This document shows positions 1-6,191 of a stretch of DNA of 6,308 bases, one piece after another. The translations under genes and the position numbers were made by a program. The notes below the pieces were generated by a model, which did not search any database, was not told the origin of the DNA, and saw only the letters and a list, made by a program, of their open reading frames with translations. Source of the stretch: Candidatus Brocadiia bacterium (GTDB taxonomy: Bacteria; Planctomycetota; MHYJ01; WSZJ01); the NCBI GenBank assembly GCA_013360825.1, contig JABWAY010000245.1:1-6308 (forward strand), written 5' to 3'. Positions within the stretch are counted from its first letter, which is position 1. Each line of letters starts with the position of its first letter.

Positions 1-37
1 GGGATCGGGCCGGCGCGGCGGAGCTGACGGCGAAGCC

Positions 38-1087
38 CTACTTCCCCGTCCGCGCCATCCGCTCGACCGCCGCGCGCGGGTCCGGCTCCTTCGCGGCGGC
101 TTTCACCGCCAGCAGGAACGCGCGCAGGTCCCCCCCGCTGGCGGCCAGCAGCGCCTCCCACAGCCCCTCGTCCCCGTGATAGACGGCGAACCCCGCGAAC
201 ATCGCGGTGTTCCAGTCGCGCTCGTGGTACCTCCGGTACCGCTCGCTGTGGAATCCCGCCGCCGCCTCGCGGTACCGCGCCTTCTGCCGGACGATCACCG
301 CGTCCCTCAGCGCCCGTTTCTCCCAGCTCTTCAGGTCCAGCGCAAACACCCCGGCCAGCTCATCCCGCCCCTCGAGAAGCAGCCGCTGGAACAGCTCGCG
401 CTCCTCCGCGCTCTCCCGCGCCCGCGCGACCTCGCGCGAATCCTCACCGAACCGCTCGATCATCCACCGCCGCGCCCCCCGGCGGCCGACGAAATCCGCG
501 AGCGACTCGTTGAACGCGACGCTCCCGGGGATCCAGACCGTCGCGTGCGTCGTCTCGTGAAGGACGGTGTTCGCGACGTCGTGGATCTCCCCCTCCGCAA
601 AACAGGAGAAGATCGGGTCGCTCACGATGCCGAGCATGCTGTACGCGAGCACCGGGCGCACCCAGACCTCGTACCCGGCGCGCTCCTGGCGCTCCGCCTC
701 CGCCCGGGCGTCCTCCAGGCGGAAAAACCCGAGATACGGCACCCTCCCGACCACCGGGAACCACCAGGTCCGAGGCTCCAGCGAGTCCGGCGGACAGGCC
801 GTCAGAAGCCACGAAACCGGCTCCCCGCCCGTGTCCACCCAGTCCTCGTACGACCCCGTCCGCGCCAGCCCCAGCTCCCGCTCCCCCCACGCCTTTACGT
901 CGGCGATTCTCCGAAGCGTCTCGCGCGTCTCCTCGGGAGTCGCGGGATCCGCGAGAACCTCCCCCACCGGGCGCCGCGCACCGAGCAGCCGCAGCTGCCC
1001 GATCGCCTGCTGGTTCAGGTACGGAAGCGTGCACCCGGGCGCGACCAGCAGCGCGGCCGCGGCGCACGCCCGCGTGAGCGGTCTCAC
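38..1087 (-). CDS. Predicted zinc aminopeptidase (COG4324/PF10023-like), probable lipoprotein
   Basis: A 349-residue protein whose N-terminus reads as a lipoprotein-type signal: basic residues, an Ala/Leu-rich core (8-16) and Cys19 in LLVAPGC. The lipobox is imperfect, with Pro at -2. The mature start LPYLNQQAIGQLRLLGARRP (21-40), then LADPATP (45-51), ELGLARTGSY (71-80) and YLGFF (118-122), follow the pattern of the putative aminopeptidase family. The catalytic motif is HETTH (177-181, with His177, Glu178 and His181), followed by AFNESLADFVG (191-201); Glu194 is the likely third zinc ligand. The protein would therefore act on peptides in the periplasm or at the membrane, although the family is little studied and the substrate is unknown. 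The start is GTG. It is the only plausible start after the in-frame TAG of the preceding gene, three codons upstream, and no Shine-Dalgarno sequence is visible, so it probably depends on coupled re-initiation. The stop is TAG at 40-38. Confidence 0.88.
   Translation of the reverse strand: MRPLTRACAAAALLVAPGCTLPYLNQQAIGQLRLLGARRPVGEVLADPATPEETRETLRRIADVKAWGERELGLARTGSYEDWVDTGGEPVSWLLTACPPDSLEPRTWWFPVVGRVPYLGFFRLEDARAEAERQERAGYEVWVRPVLAYSMLGIVSDPIFSCFAEGEIHDVANTVLHETTHATVWIPGSVAFNESLADFVGRRGARRWMIERFGEDSREVARARESAEERELFQRLLLEGRDELAGVFALDLKSWEKRALRDAVIVRQKARYREAAAGFHSERYRRYHERDWNTAMFAGFAVYHGDEGLWEALLAASGGDLRAFLLAVKAAAKEPDPRAAVERMARTGK
545..559 (-). other. Zinc-binding HExxH motif of the aminopeptidase
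   Basis: These five codons encode HETTH (residues 177-181): two zinc-ligand histidines and the catalytic glutamate of zincin-type metallopeptidases. The downstream NES at 193-195 gives a glutamate 13 residues after the second histidine, consistent with a Glu-zincin third ligand. Confidence 0.85.
1031..1033 (-). other. Predicted lipidated cysteine codon (Cys19) of the aminopeptidase
   Basis: The TGC codon for Cys19 closes the sequence LLVAPGC after a hydrophobic signal core. Gly at -1 and Val at -4 fit, but Ala at -3 and Pro at -2 depart from the usual L-(A/S/T)-(G/A)-C pattern. Homologues of this family commonly carry a cysteine at the same place, which supports lipidation. The assignment is tentative. 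Confidence 0.5.
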
Positions 1088-1096
1088 CGCCGCGCG

Positions 1097-2608
1097 CTAG
1101 TGCGGATCATCCGGGCCGTGGTCGTGCCCGTCATCCGGCCCCGGGGGAGGCCCCTCCGGCCCGAATTCCTCCCCCTTCCCCTTCACCAGCGCCTTCCGGT
1201 CCACGTGCACCTTCGCGAACGACTCCGCGTCGATCACGTAGTACCAGTCCGCGAACCGGTCCTGCAGCTGTTTCGCGCGCTTGATCCCCGCCTCCTTGCG
1301 CGCGTTGAACTTCTTCCCCGCCTCCATCATCCGACCCTTGAACGCCTCCATCGCCTTCGCGTGGTCCTTCGCGCGCTGGTCGTCGAGCTGCTCGCGCTGC
1401 CACCGCGTCAGCGGCCGCGTGTCGACCCGGTACCCGGGCTTCGGCATGTTCTCGTCCATCGCCTCGGGGCGGAGGGCCTTTTCGTCGAAGTGCGCGGTGA
1501 TCATGAGGTAGCGCGCCTCCTTTGCCGCGGGCTTCCTGTCGTCCTTCTTCTCCTCCGGCTCGTCGGCGCCCGACGAGAGGCCGAGGCCGCTGCCGGTGAA
1601 GATATCGCCGAAGCGGAGGGTTGCGACGACGCCGTCCTCGCAGTGGACCTCGAGTTCCCCCTGCTTGGAGTAGAGGGTGCCGGAGCGGTCGTCGTAGAAG
1701 TAGCCGCGGGCGATCAGGTCGGAGAACGACCGGTCGTCGACCTTGAACCCGTCCCGGCGCTTGAGGTCGCGCGACAGTCCCTCGGGCTTCTTGCGGATCC
1801 CGACGATTTTCAGCCCCTCGACGGTCTGGGTCATCGTCCCGACGGTCGCCGCGTTGACCTCCTCGGCCGCCGGGTCAAGCCCCTGCATCGTCCATGTGTC
1901 GCGCGGCTTTTCCACGCTGACCGGCGGGCGCGGGTTCAGACGGGCCACGCCGCCTTCCGCGACGACTTCGTAGTCCTTCACGACCAGCCGCCAGACCGAG
2001 TCGGCCTTGATGCGCGTCAGGTCGGTCTCGATCCAGTCGGTGAAGCGCGTCGAGAGGTCGAGGTCGAGCGCGACGCTGTAGACGCGCCGCTGGTCCGGGA
2101 CGCGCACGAACCACCGGTTCTTCTCGCCGGGCATCTTGCGCCCGATGATCAGGTCCGCCAGGACGTTCCCGGCGCCGTCGCGCAGCGTGAGCCGCCGGCC
2201 GCGCGCCTTCGGGTCGGCCCCGGAGGAGTCCTCGGGATCGACGACGCCGCAGGCGGGGTAGTCTTCCTTCCGCTCCGTCCGGATCGAGTCCTTGAGCATC
2301 CCGATCACGCTCGTCGCCGTCTTCGCCAGCCGGTCCTTCGCGTCGGCCGGGTAGTTGTGGTGCGAGGGGATCACCCAGCGCCCGTCGCGGAATTCGACCT
2401 TGAACGTGAAGGGCTGGGCGGCGGTCGCGTCCCACTCGACGACCTGGAGCGACTGGGCCGCCTCGGGATCGGTGAACGCGGGGAAGAACGGCTTCCCCTG
2501 CTCCGCGAACGCCTCTCCTTTGATCGCCTTCGGCCCCGTCAGCCCCGTGATCGTGGCCAGGATCGCCCCCGCCAGCAGGACGCCCCCCGTCTTCATCCAC
2601 TCGTTCAT
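1097..2608 (-). CDS. Membrane-anchored DUF4340 domain protein
   Basis: A 503-residue protein with a short cytoplasmic start, one hydrophobic segment (about 8-23) and a long extracytoplasmic part. Residues about 55-340 match the DUF4340 (PF14238) pattern as I recognise it, including FKVEFRDGRWVIPSHHNYPAD (split around 68-89), LTLRDGAGNVLADLIIG (140-156) and WFVRVPDQRRVYSV (166-179). DUF4340 genes often follow GldG-type ABC genes, but their activity is unknown; a structural or regulatory partner of the GldG part is the best guess. A charged low-complexity stretch (345-365) leads to a second section with a helical charged segment (about 400-452) and the motif WYYVIDAESFAKV (455-467). The tail is rich in Pro, Asp and His, ending GHDHGPDDPH. 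Only two cysteines exist (120 and 323), both outside the membrane, so a disulfide is possible. The ATG overlaps the preceding stop as ATGA and has a good ribosome binding site. The stop is TAG. Confidence 0.88.
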   Translation of the reverse strand: MNEWMKTGGVLLAGAILATITGLTGPKAIKGEAFAEQGKPFFPAFTDPEAAQSLQVVEWDATAAQPFTFKVEFRDGRWVIPSHHNYPADAKDRLAKTATSVIGMLKDSIRTERKEDYPACGVVDPEDSSGADPKARGRRLTLRDGAGNVLADLIIGRKMPGEKNRWFVRVPDQRRVYSVALDLDLSTRFTDWIETDLTRIKADSVWRLVVKDYEVVAEGGVARLNPRPPVSVEKPRDTWTMQGLDPAAEEVNAATVGTMTQTVEGLKIVGIRKKPEGLSRDLKRRDGFKVDDRSFSDLIARGYFYDDRSGTLYSKQGELEVHCEDGVVATLRFGDIFTGSGLGLSSGADEPEEKKDDRKPAAKEARYLMITAHFDEKALRPEAMDENMPKPGYRVDTRPLTRWQREQLDDQRAKDHAKAMEAFKGRMMEAGKKFNARKEAGIKRAKQLQDRFADWYYVIDAESFAKVHVDRKALVKGKGEEFGPEGPPPGPDDGHDHGPDDPH

Positions 2609-5334
2609 GCGCCGCCTCCCGTCCGTCCCCCGACCCACCGGTCCCCGGCCGCCAGCCCGCGCTCGCGCCGCCAGCGCAGCATCGCCACCAGCGCGCCGAC
2701 CAGCAGCGCCGGGAGCGGCGGCACGAACGTCCCGCTCCGCCGGATCCGGTTCTGGATCCGCTCGATCTCGCGGTTCGCCCGCGCCCGGCTCTCGTTGATC
2801 CTGCGCTCCTTCTCGTCCTCGGTCTGCTGCTTCTTCTGGTCGAACAGCTTCTGCTCCACCTGCTGCTTCTGCGCGACCATGATCTCCTTGGTCGTTTCGT
2901 CCAGCCCCTCGCGCGCCTCGATCTTCTTCACCTCTTCGCTCAGGTGCTCCTGCGCGCGCTTCAGCTCCGCCTCCGCCCGGTCCTCCGCCTCCTTCTGCTC
3001 CTTCAGCTGCTGCTCGTCGAAGACGCGCCGCTCCGCCTCGAGGGCGTCGAGCACCCGGTGGGCGCGGCGGCGTTTGCGCAGTTCGATGAACGTCTCGTCG
3101 CCGGCGAGCTGGTCGACGCAGTTGAGGACAAACGTCACGTTGTCGAACTGGATGTGCTCCGTCCCGGCCCGCCGGAGCCCCTCCCGGCGCATCGCGAAGA
3201 ACTGCGACCCGATCACGTCCACGTCGGCGATGAAAATCATGTTCACGGTCCCCGTGATCCGCGCCGCGAGCGTCAGGTCGCGCCCCTCCGAGACATGGCG
3301 GCGGGCGGGGTTGAAGCTCGTCCGCCCGAAGAAGTCGCGGGCGAGGACCTCGTCGTACCGGAGCCCGCCGGAATTCTTCCCGGTCGTGATCAGCGGCGTG
3401 AAATTCACCCCCGGCGTCCCGCGCGGCTCGATGCAGCCCGGGAAAAGAAAAACCATCTCCTGGAGGCCGGAGATCGTGAGCTCGTGCGGGTTGAACGCCT
3501 CGCGCGCGCCGTTGCCGGGGGTCACGAAGACGATCTCGGGGTCGACCGCGCTCAACGCCGGGTGCGGATTGAACTTGTCCCACGCGATCACCGCCGTGTC
3601 CCAGCGCAGCCCCGCGAGCACCATCAGGTCGTTGATGTTCCCCTTCGGCTCCTGCGGCTGCTGCGGCGGCCCGAACGGGTTCCGCGGCGCCCCGCGCTCC
3701 TTCTCGCTCGCGGCCCCGCCCTGGATGTCGAGGGGGAAGGGATCGTCGAGCAGGAGCACGGGCTTTCCGCGCCGGACGTAGGCGAGGAGCTGGTCGAGGT
3801 CGGGCTGGGGGAGGGACGACGGCAGGATCGCGACGAGGACGGCGAGGTCGCCGGGGTAAGGGCCTTTCGACGGGACGGTCACGACCTCGTACTGGTGCTT
3901 GAGTTCGCGCGCCAGCTCCCACTCCGGGAGCGAGCGGAAACTGCTCATGTCGAACCCGCCGTTCACCTTCGCGTCGGTCTCGAGGATCCCGACCTTGAGC
4001 CGGTTGGGCTGCGCGCGCTCGTCCCCCGGCGCGTCGGTCCCGGCGGAGGCGGGGGGCGCGGCGGGAGGGCGCGACACGGTGCGGATCGACCGCGTCAGCT
4101 CGTACTCGATCGAGAGATTGCGGAAGAAGAACGGCGTCACCACCTCGTCCGCCCCGCACGTCACCGCGGCGCCGAGGAAGACGTCGACCTCTTCCGTCCG
4201 CCCGCCCCGCTCGTCCACCAGCTTCACCGGGACGATCCCGAACTTCTCCTCCGCCTCGTGCGCCTCGTCCGTGTACCGCCGCGTTTCGATGACGTTCAGG
4301 CGGATCCGGTCTCCACCCAGCGCGGCGTATTCGCGGAGAAGGTTGATCAGGTTGGCACGCGTCTCGGCGTACCCGCGCGGGACGTCCGGCGAGATGTAGG
4401 CCTGGATGTAGACGGGATTCCCGGGGTTGACCCCGCGGACGATCTCGTGCGTGACCTGCGAAAGCGAATGGAGCCGCTCGGCGGTCAGGTCGACCCGCGC
4501 CGGGCTCCGACCGATCATCACCACGAGGCTCGCCAGCGCCACCAGCGCCCCCGCGGCGCGCAGCCCGACGTGGGCCCCGAAGAGCGGGACCGACCACCGC
4601 CGGCGCGCGACGAGCACGAGGTTCAGGTAGAGCATCACCGCCGCGATCGCCGCGAAATAGAGCAGCGACGAGAACGGGATCGCCCCCGTCGTCATCTCCT
4701 CGAACCGCGGCACCGCGCCGATCCCCTTCCCCGCCGCTTCGAACGCCGGCCGCAGGAACCCGAGCCAGTCGGGAAGGGCGCGCGCCAGGCGTTCGTCGCA
4801 GTAGATCGGGACGGCGCAGAACAGCGCGCCGAGGATGAACCCGACGGTGAGGTTGTCGGTGACGATCGACCCGACCATGCCGACGGCGAGAAGCGCCGCG
4901 CCGAGGCACCAGAACGCGAAGTAGTTCGCGAGCATCAGCCCGGGATCCGGACTCCCGTAGATCGACAGGAAGACGACGTGGGAGAGCGAGAACAGCAGGC
5001 AGACGGTGTAGATCCCGAGCGCCGCCAGGTATTTCCCCGCCACCAGCTCCGAGTCCCGGACCGGCAGCGTCAGCAGGATCTCGTCCACCCCCTGCCGCCG
5101 CTCGTCCGCCCACGCGCTCATCGAGATCGCCGGGATGATGAACAGCAGCAGCGTCGGGAACAGCCCGTTCAGCGTGTTCAGGTTCGCCAGGTTGTCGCGG
5201 AAGAAGTCGTCCCGCCAGTACAGCGCGAACCCGCTCAGCAGGATGAAGACCGTGATGAACAGGTACCCCGTCGGGCTGCTGAAGTACCCGACGAAATCGC
5301 GGCGGAAAATCGAGCCGATCACCCGGGGACGCAT
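2605..5334 (-). CDS. Fused GldF-type ABC-2 permease and GldG-type auxiliary protein
   Basis: A 909-residue membrane protein. Residues 1-250 form an ABC-2 permease with about six hydrophobic segments (near 22-40, 58-76, 102-125, 133-156, 163-178 and 220-242). The cytoplasmic motif DERRQGVDEILLTLPV (77-92) is typical of GldF/NosY-like permeases, where this region meets the ATPase. A seventh segment (257-275) leads into the GldG/ABC_transp_aux (PF09822-like) part, opening with DLTAERLHSLS (282-292). That part continues through LLLDDPFPLDI (527-537), HELTISGLQ (617-625) and FIADVDVIGSQFF (701-713). Two Pro-rich low-complexity linkers interrupt it (about 420-445 and 540-565). A charged, Glu/Lys/Gln-rich coiled coil (about 755-865) precedes a last membrane segment (870-886) and a short basic tail. 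The ATG overlaps the ATPase stop by one base and follows a G-rich SD-like run; the frame is open far upstream, but that part is antisense-like shadow of the ATPase gene. In gliding Bacteroidota GldF and GldG are usually separate proteins. The exported or moved substrate is unknown. Confidence 0.9.
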   Translation of the reverse strand: MRPRVIGSIFRRDFVGYFSSPTGYLFITVFILLSGFALYWRDDFFRDNLANLNTLNGLFPTLLLFIIPAISMSAWADERRQGVDEILLTLPVRDSELVAGKYLAALGIYTVCLLFSLSHVVFLSIYGSPDPGLMLANYFAFWCLGAALLAVGMVGSIVTDNLTVGFILGALFCAVPIYCDERLARALPDWLGFLRPAFEAAGKGIGAVPRFEEMTTGAIPFSSLLYFAAIAAVMLYLNLVLVARRRWSVPLFGAHVGLRAAGALVALASLVVMIGRSPARVDLTAERLHSLSQVTHEIVRGVNPGNPVYIQAYISPDVPRGYAETRANLINLLREYAALGGDRIRLNVIETRRYTDEAHEAEEKFGIVPVKLVDERGGRTEEVDVFLGAAVTCGADEVVTPFFFRNLSIEYELTRSIRTVSRPPAAPPASAGTDAPGDERAQPNRLKVGILETDAKVNGGFDMSSFRSLPEWELARELKHQYEVVTVPSKGPYPGDLAVLVAILPSSLPQPDLDQLLAYVRRGKPVLLLDDPFPLDIQGGAASEKERGAPRNPFGPPQQPQEPKGNINDLMVLAGLRWDTAVIAWDKFNPHPALSAVDPEIVFVTPGNGAREAFNPHELTISGLQEMVFLFPGCIEPRGTPGVNFTPLITTGKNSGGLRYDEVLARDFFGRTSFNPARRHVSEGRDLTLAARITGTVNMIFIADVDVIGSQFFAMRREGLRRAGTEHIQFDNVTFVLNCVDQLAGDETFIELRKRRRAHRVLDALEAERRVFDEQQLKEQKEAEDRAEAELKRAQEHLSEEVKKIEAREGLDETTKEIMVAQKQQVEQKLFDQKKQQTEDEKERRINESRARANREIERIQNRIRRSGTFVPPLPALLVGALVAMLRWRRERGLAAGDRWVGGRTGGGA
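2615..2620 (-). promoter_or_regulatory. Ribosome binding site of the DUF4340 gene
   Basis: GGGAGG on the minus strand, six bases before the ATG at 2608. It lies inside the last codons of the upstream gene and supports this ATG over the in-frame ATG four codons later (MNEWMKTGG). It is the clearest Shine-Dalgarno sequence in the window and contrasts with its absence before the GTG starts at 6089 and 1087. Confidence 0.7.
2740..3072 (-). other. Region encoding the extracytoplasmic coiled coil of the GldG part
   Basis: Codons for residues about 755-865 of the fused permease-GldG protein. The stretch is dominated by Glu, Lys, Gln, Arg and Ala with regularly spaced Leu, Ile and Val, and has no proline. 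A short charged break, EGLDETTKE, occurs near 809-817. It ends directly before the final transmembrane helix. This predicts a helical rod of roughly 100 residues rising from the membrane. It is a protein sub-region, not a separate gene. Confidence 0.7.
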
Positions 5335-6089
5335 CAGACCCCCACCCCCGACGCGGGACGCGTCTTCCGCCGGAAAAACTCCTCCAGGTCCGCCGACTCC
5401 GCCCGCATCTCCGCCACCGTCCCCTGGAAGACGATCTCCCCCGCGTTGATGAACACCACCCGGTCCGCCATCGCCTCCACCTCCTGCAGGATGTGCGTCG
5501 AGAGCAGCACCGTCCGCGTCTTCGACAGCTCGCGGATCGTCTTCCGCATCTCGCGGATCTGGTTCGGGTCGAGCCCCGACGTCGGCTCGTCCATGATCAG
5601 CACCTCCGGCTCGTGCAGCAGCACCTGCGCCATCCCCACCCGCTGCCTCATCCCGCGCGACAGCTTCCGCACCGGCTTGTCCAGGAACCCCGCGATGTCG
5701 CACAGCCGCGCCGCCGCGTCCACCCGCTCCCGCAGCCGCGCCCCGCCCAGCCCGCGCGCCCCGCCGAAAAACTCCAGCAGCCCCCGCGGCGTCATGTCGA
5801 GATACAGCGGCCCGTTCTCCGGCAGATACCCGAGCCGCTCCGCCGCCTTCAGCCGCTCCGTCGTGATGTCGAACCCCGCCACCCGCGCCGTCCCGCGCGT
5901 CGGCGCCAGATACCCCGTCAACACCCGCATCGTCGTCGACTTCCCCGCCCCGTTCGGCCCGAGGAACGCCGTGATCTGGTTCCGCGGCACCGTGAACGAA
6001 ACGTCCCGGATCGCGTAAAACCCGCGATAAATCTTCGTCAGCCCGCACGCTTCGATCGCAGGCCCGTCGTTGGGTGTGTTCTCAGTCAC
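5334..6089 (-). CDS. ABC transporter ATP-binding protein, GldA/NatA-like
   Basis: A 251-residue cytoplasmic ATPase that would power the membrane protein encoded next. All nucleotide-binding motifs are present: Walker A GPNGAGKST (residues 44-52), the Q-loop region GYLPEN with Glu91 in place of Gln, signature LSRGMRQRV (143-151), Walker B with D-loop VLIMDEPTSGLDP (163-175) and the switch His199 in STH. The YLPEN form of the Q-loop is common in GldA-like and multidrug/ABC-2 type ATPases, so the Glu is not damage. The start is GTG at 6089. An in-frame TAA only four codons upstream (6101-6099) excludes any meaningful extension, and no Shine-Dalgarno sequence precedes the GTG. The gene ends in TGA overlapping the next ATG by one base (TGATG). 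The family is certain; the specific substrate is not, because this ATPase type serves many exporters. Confidence 0.95.
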   Translation of the reverse strand: MTENTPNDGPAIEACGLTKIYRGFYAIRDVSFTVPRNQITAFLGPNGAGKSTTMRVLTGYLAPTRGTARVAGFDITTERLKAAERLGYLPENGPLYLDMTPRGLLEFFGGARGLGGARLRERVDAAARLCDIAGFLDKPVRKLSRGMRQRVGMAQVLLHEPEVLIMDEPTSGLDPNQIREMRKTIRELSKTRTVLLSTHILQEVEAMADRVVFINAGEIVFQGTVAEMRAESADLEEFFRRKTRPASGVGV

Positions 6090-6097
6090 GGGGAAGG

Positions 6098-6126
6098 GTT
6101 ATATCCGCTGGGGGGTGAACGATCAA
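6098..6126 (-). promoter_or_regulatory. Sigma-70-type promoter for the ABC operon
   Basis: On the minus strand a -35-like hexamer TTGATC (6126-6121, four of six consensus bases) is followed by exactly 17 bp and then a -10-like hexamer TATAAC (6103-6098, five of six). This is one of very few AT-rich patches in the window, and it lies directly before the first gene. Transcription would begin about 6-9 nt downstream. The bases there are all pyrimidines until the G of the GTG start codon at 6089, so the transcript may have no leader or only a few nucleotides. The promoter is inferred from sequence alone. Confidence 0.6.
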
Positions 6127-6191
6127 CGGGGGTTGGTCAGAGATCCGCGTTCCACATATACGTCCCTCCCCCCCGTCGCCGTTGGACGGTC

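Noticed and set aside
1..37. Terminator or next gene after the aminopeptidase
   Set aside because: Only short GC-rich self-complementary bits such as GGC-TTC-GCC occur, with no T-run, and 37 bases are too few to show another gene. The operon may continue beyond the window.
176..3781. Very long plus-strand open frame (about 1,200 codons) opposite the operon
   Set aside because: It lies antisense to three well-supported genes, its translation is Arg/Pro-rich low-complexity sequence without recognisable domains, and long antisense frames are expected where G/C third positions remove stop codons.
2609..5113. N-terminal extension of the DUF4340 frame upstream of the ATG at 2608
   Set aside because: The upstream residues are an Arg/Gly/Pro-rich shadow of the fusion gene. 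The ATG at 2608 has a good ribosome binding site and a membrane anchor directly after it.
2944..6018. Second long plus-strand open frame (about 1,000 codons)
   Set aside because: It is antisense to the fused permease and ATPase genes, with a highly charged Arg/Asp/Val/Leu-rich translation and no domain. It is a high-GC shadow.
5335..6048. N-terminal extension of the permease frame upstream of the ATG at 5334
   Set aside because: The extra residues are an out-of-frame Gly/Ala/Arg-rich reading of the ATPase gene. The ATG at 5334 overlaps the ATPase stop in a typical TGATG junction and begins a convincing permease N-terminus.
38..6089. Gliding motility operon
   Set aside because: The GldA/F/G resemblance is real, but no other gliding or type IX secretion genes are present, and these modules are widespread in non-gliding bacteria. 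Assigning gliding would overreach.
6155..6160. Alternative -10 element (TATATG on the minus strand)
   Set aside because: The hexamer 17 bp upstream on the minus strand is AACGGC, which does not resemble a -35 element, and the better-spaced pair at 6098-6126 lies nearer the gene.
6161..6188. Possible rho-independent terminator after the upstream gene
   Set aside because: CGTCC and GGACG can pair, but the stem is only 5 bp around an 18-base loop and no T-tract follows on the minus strand.
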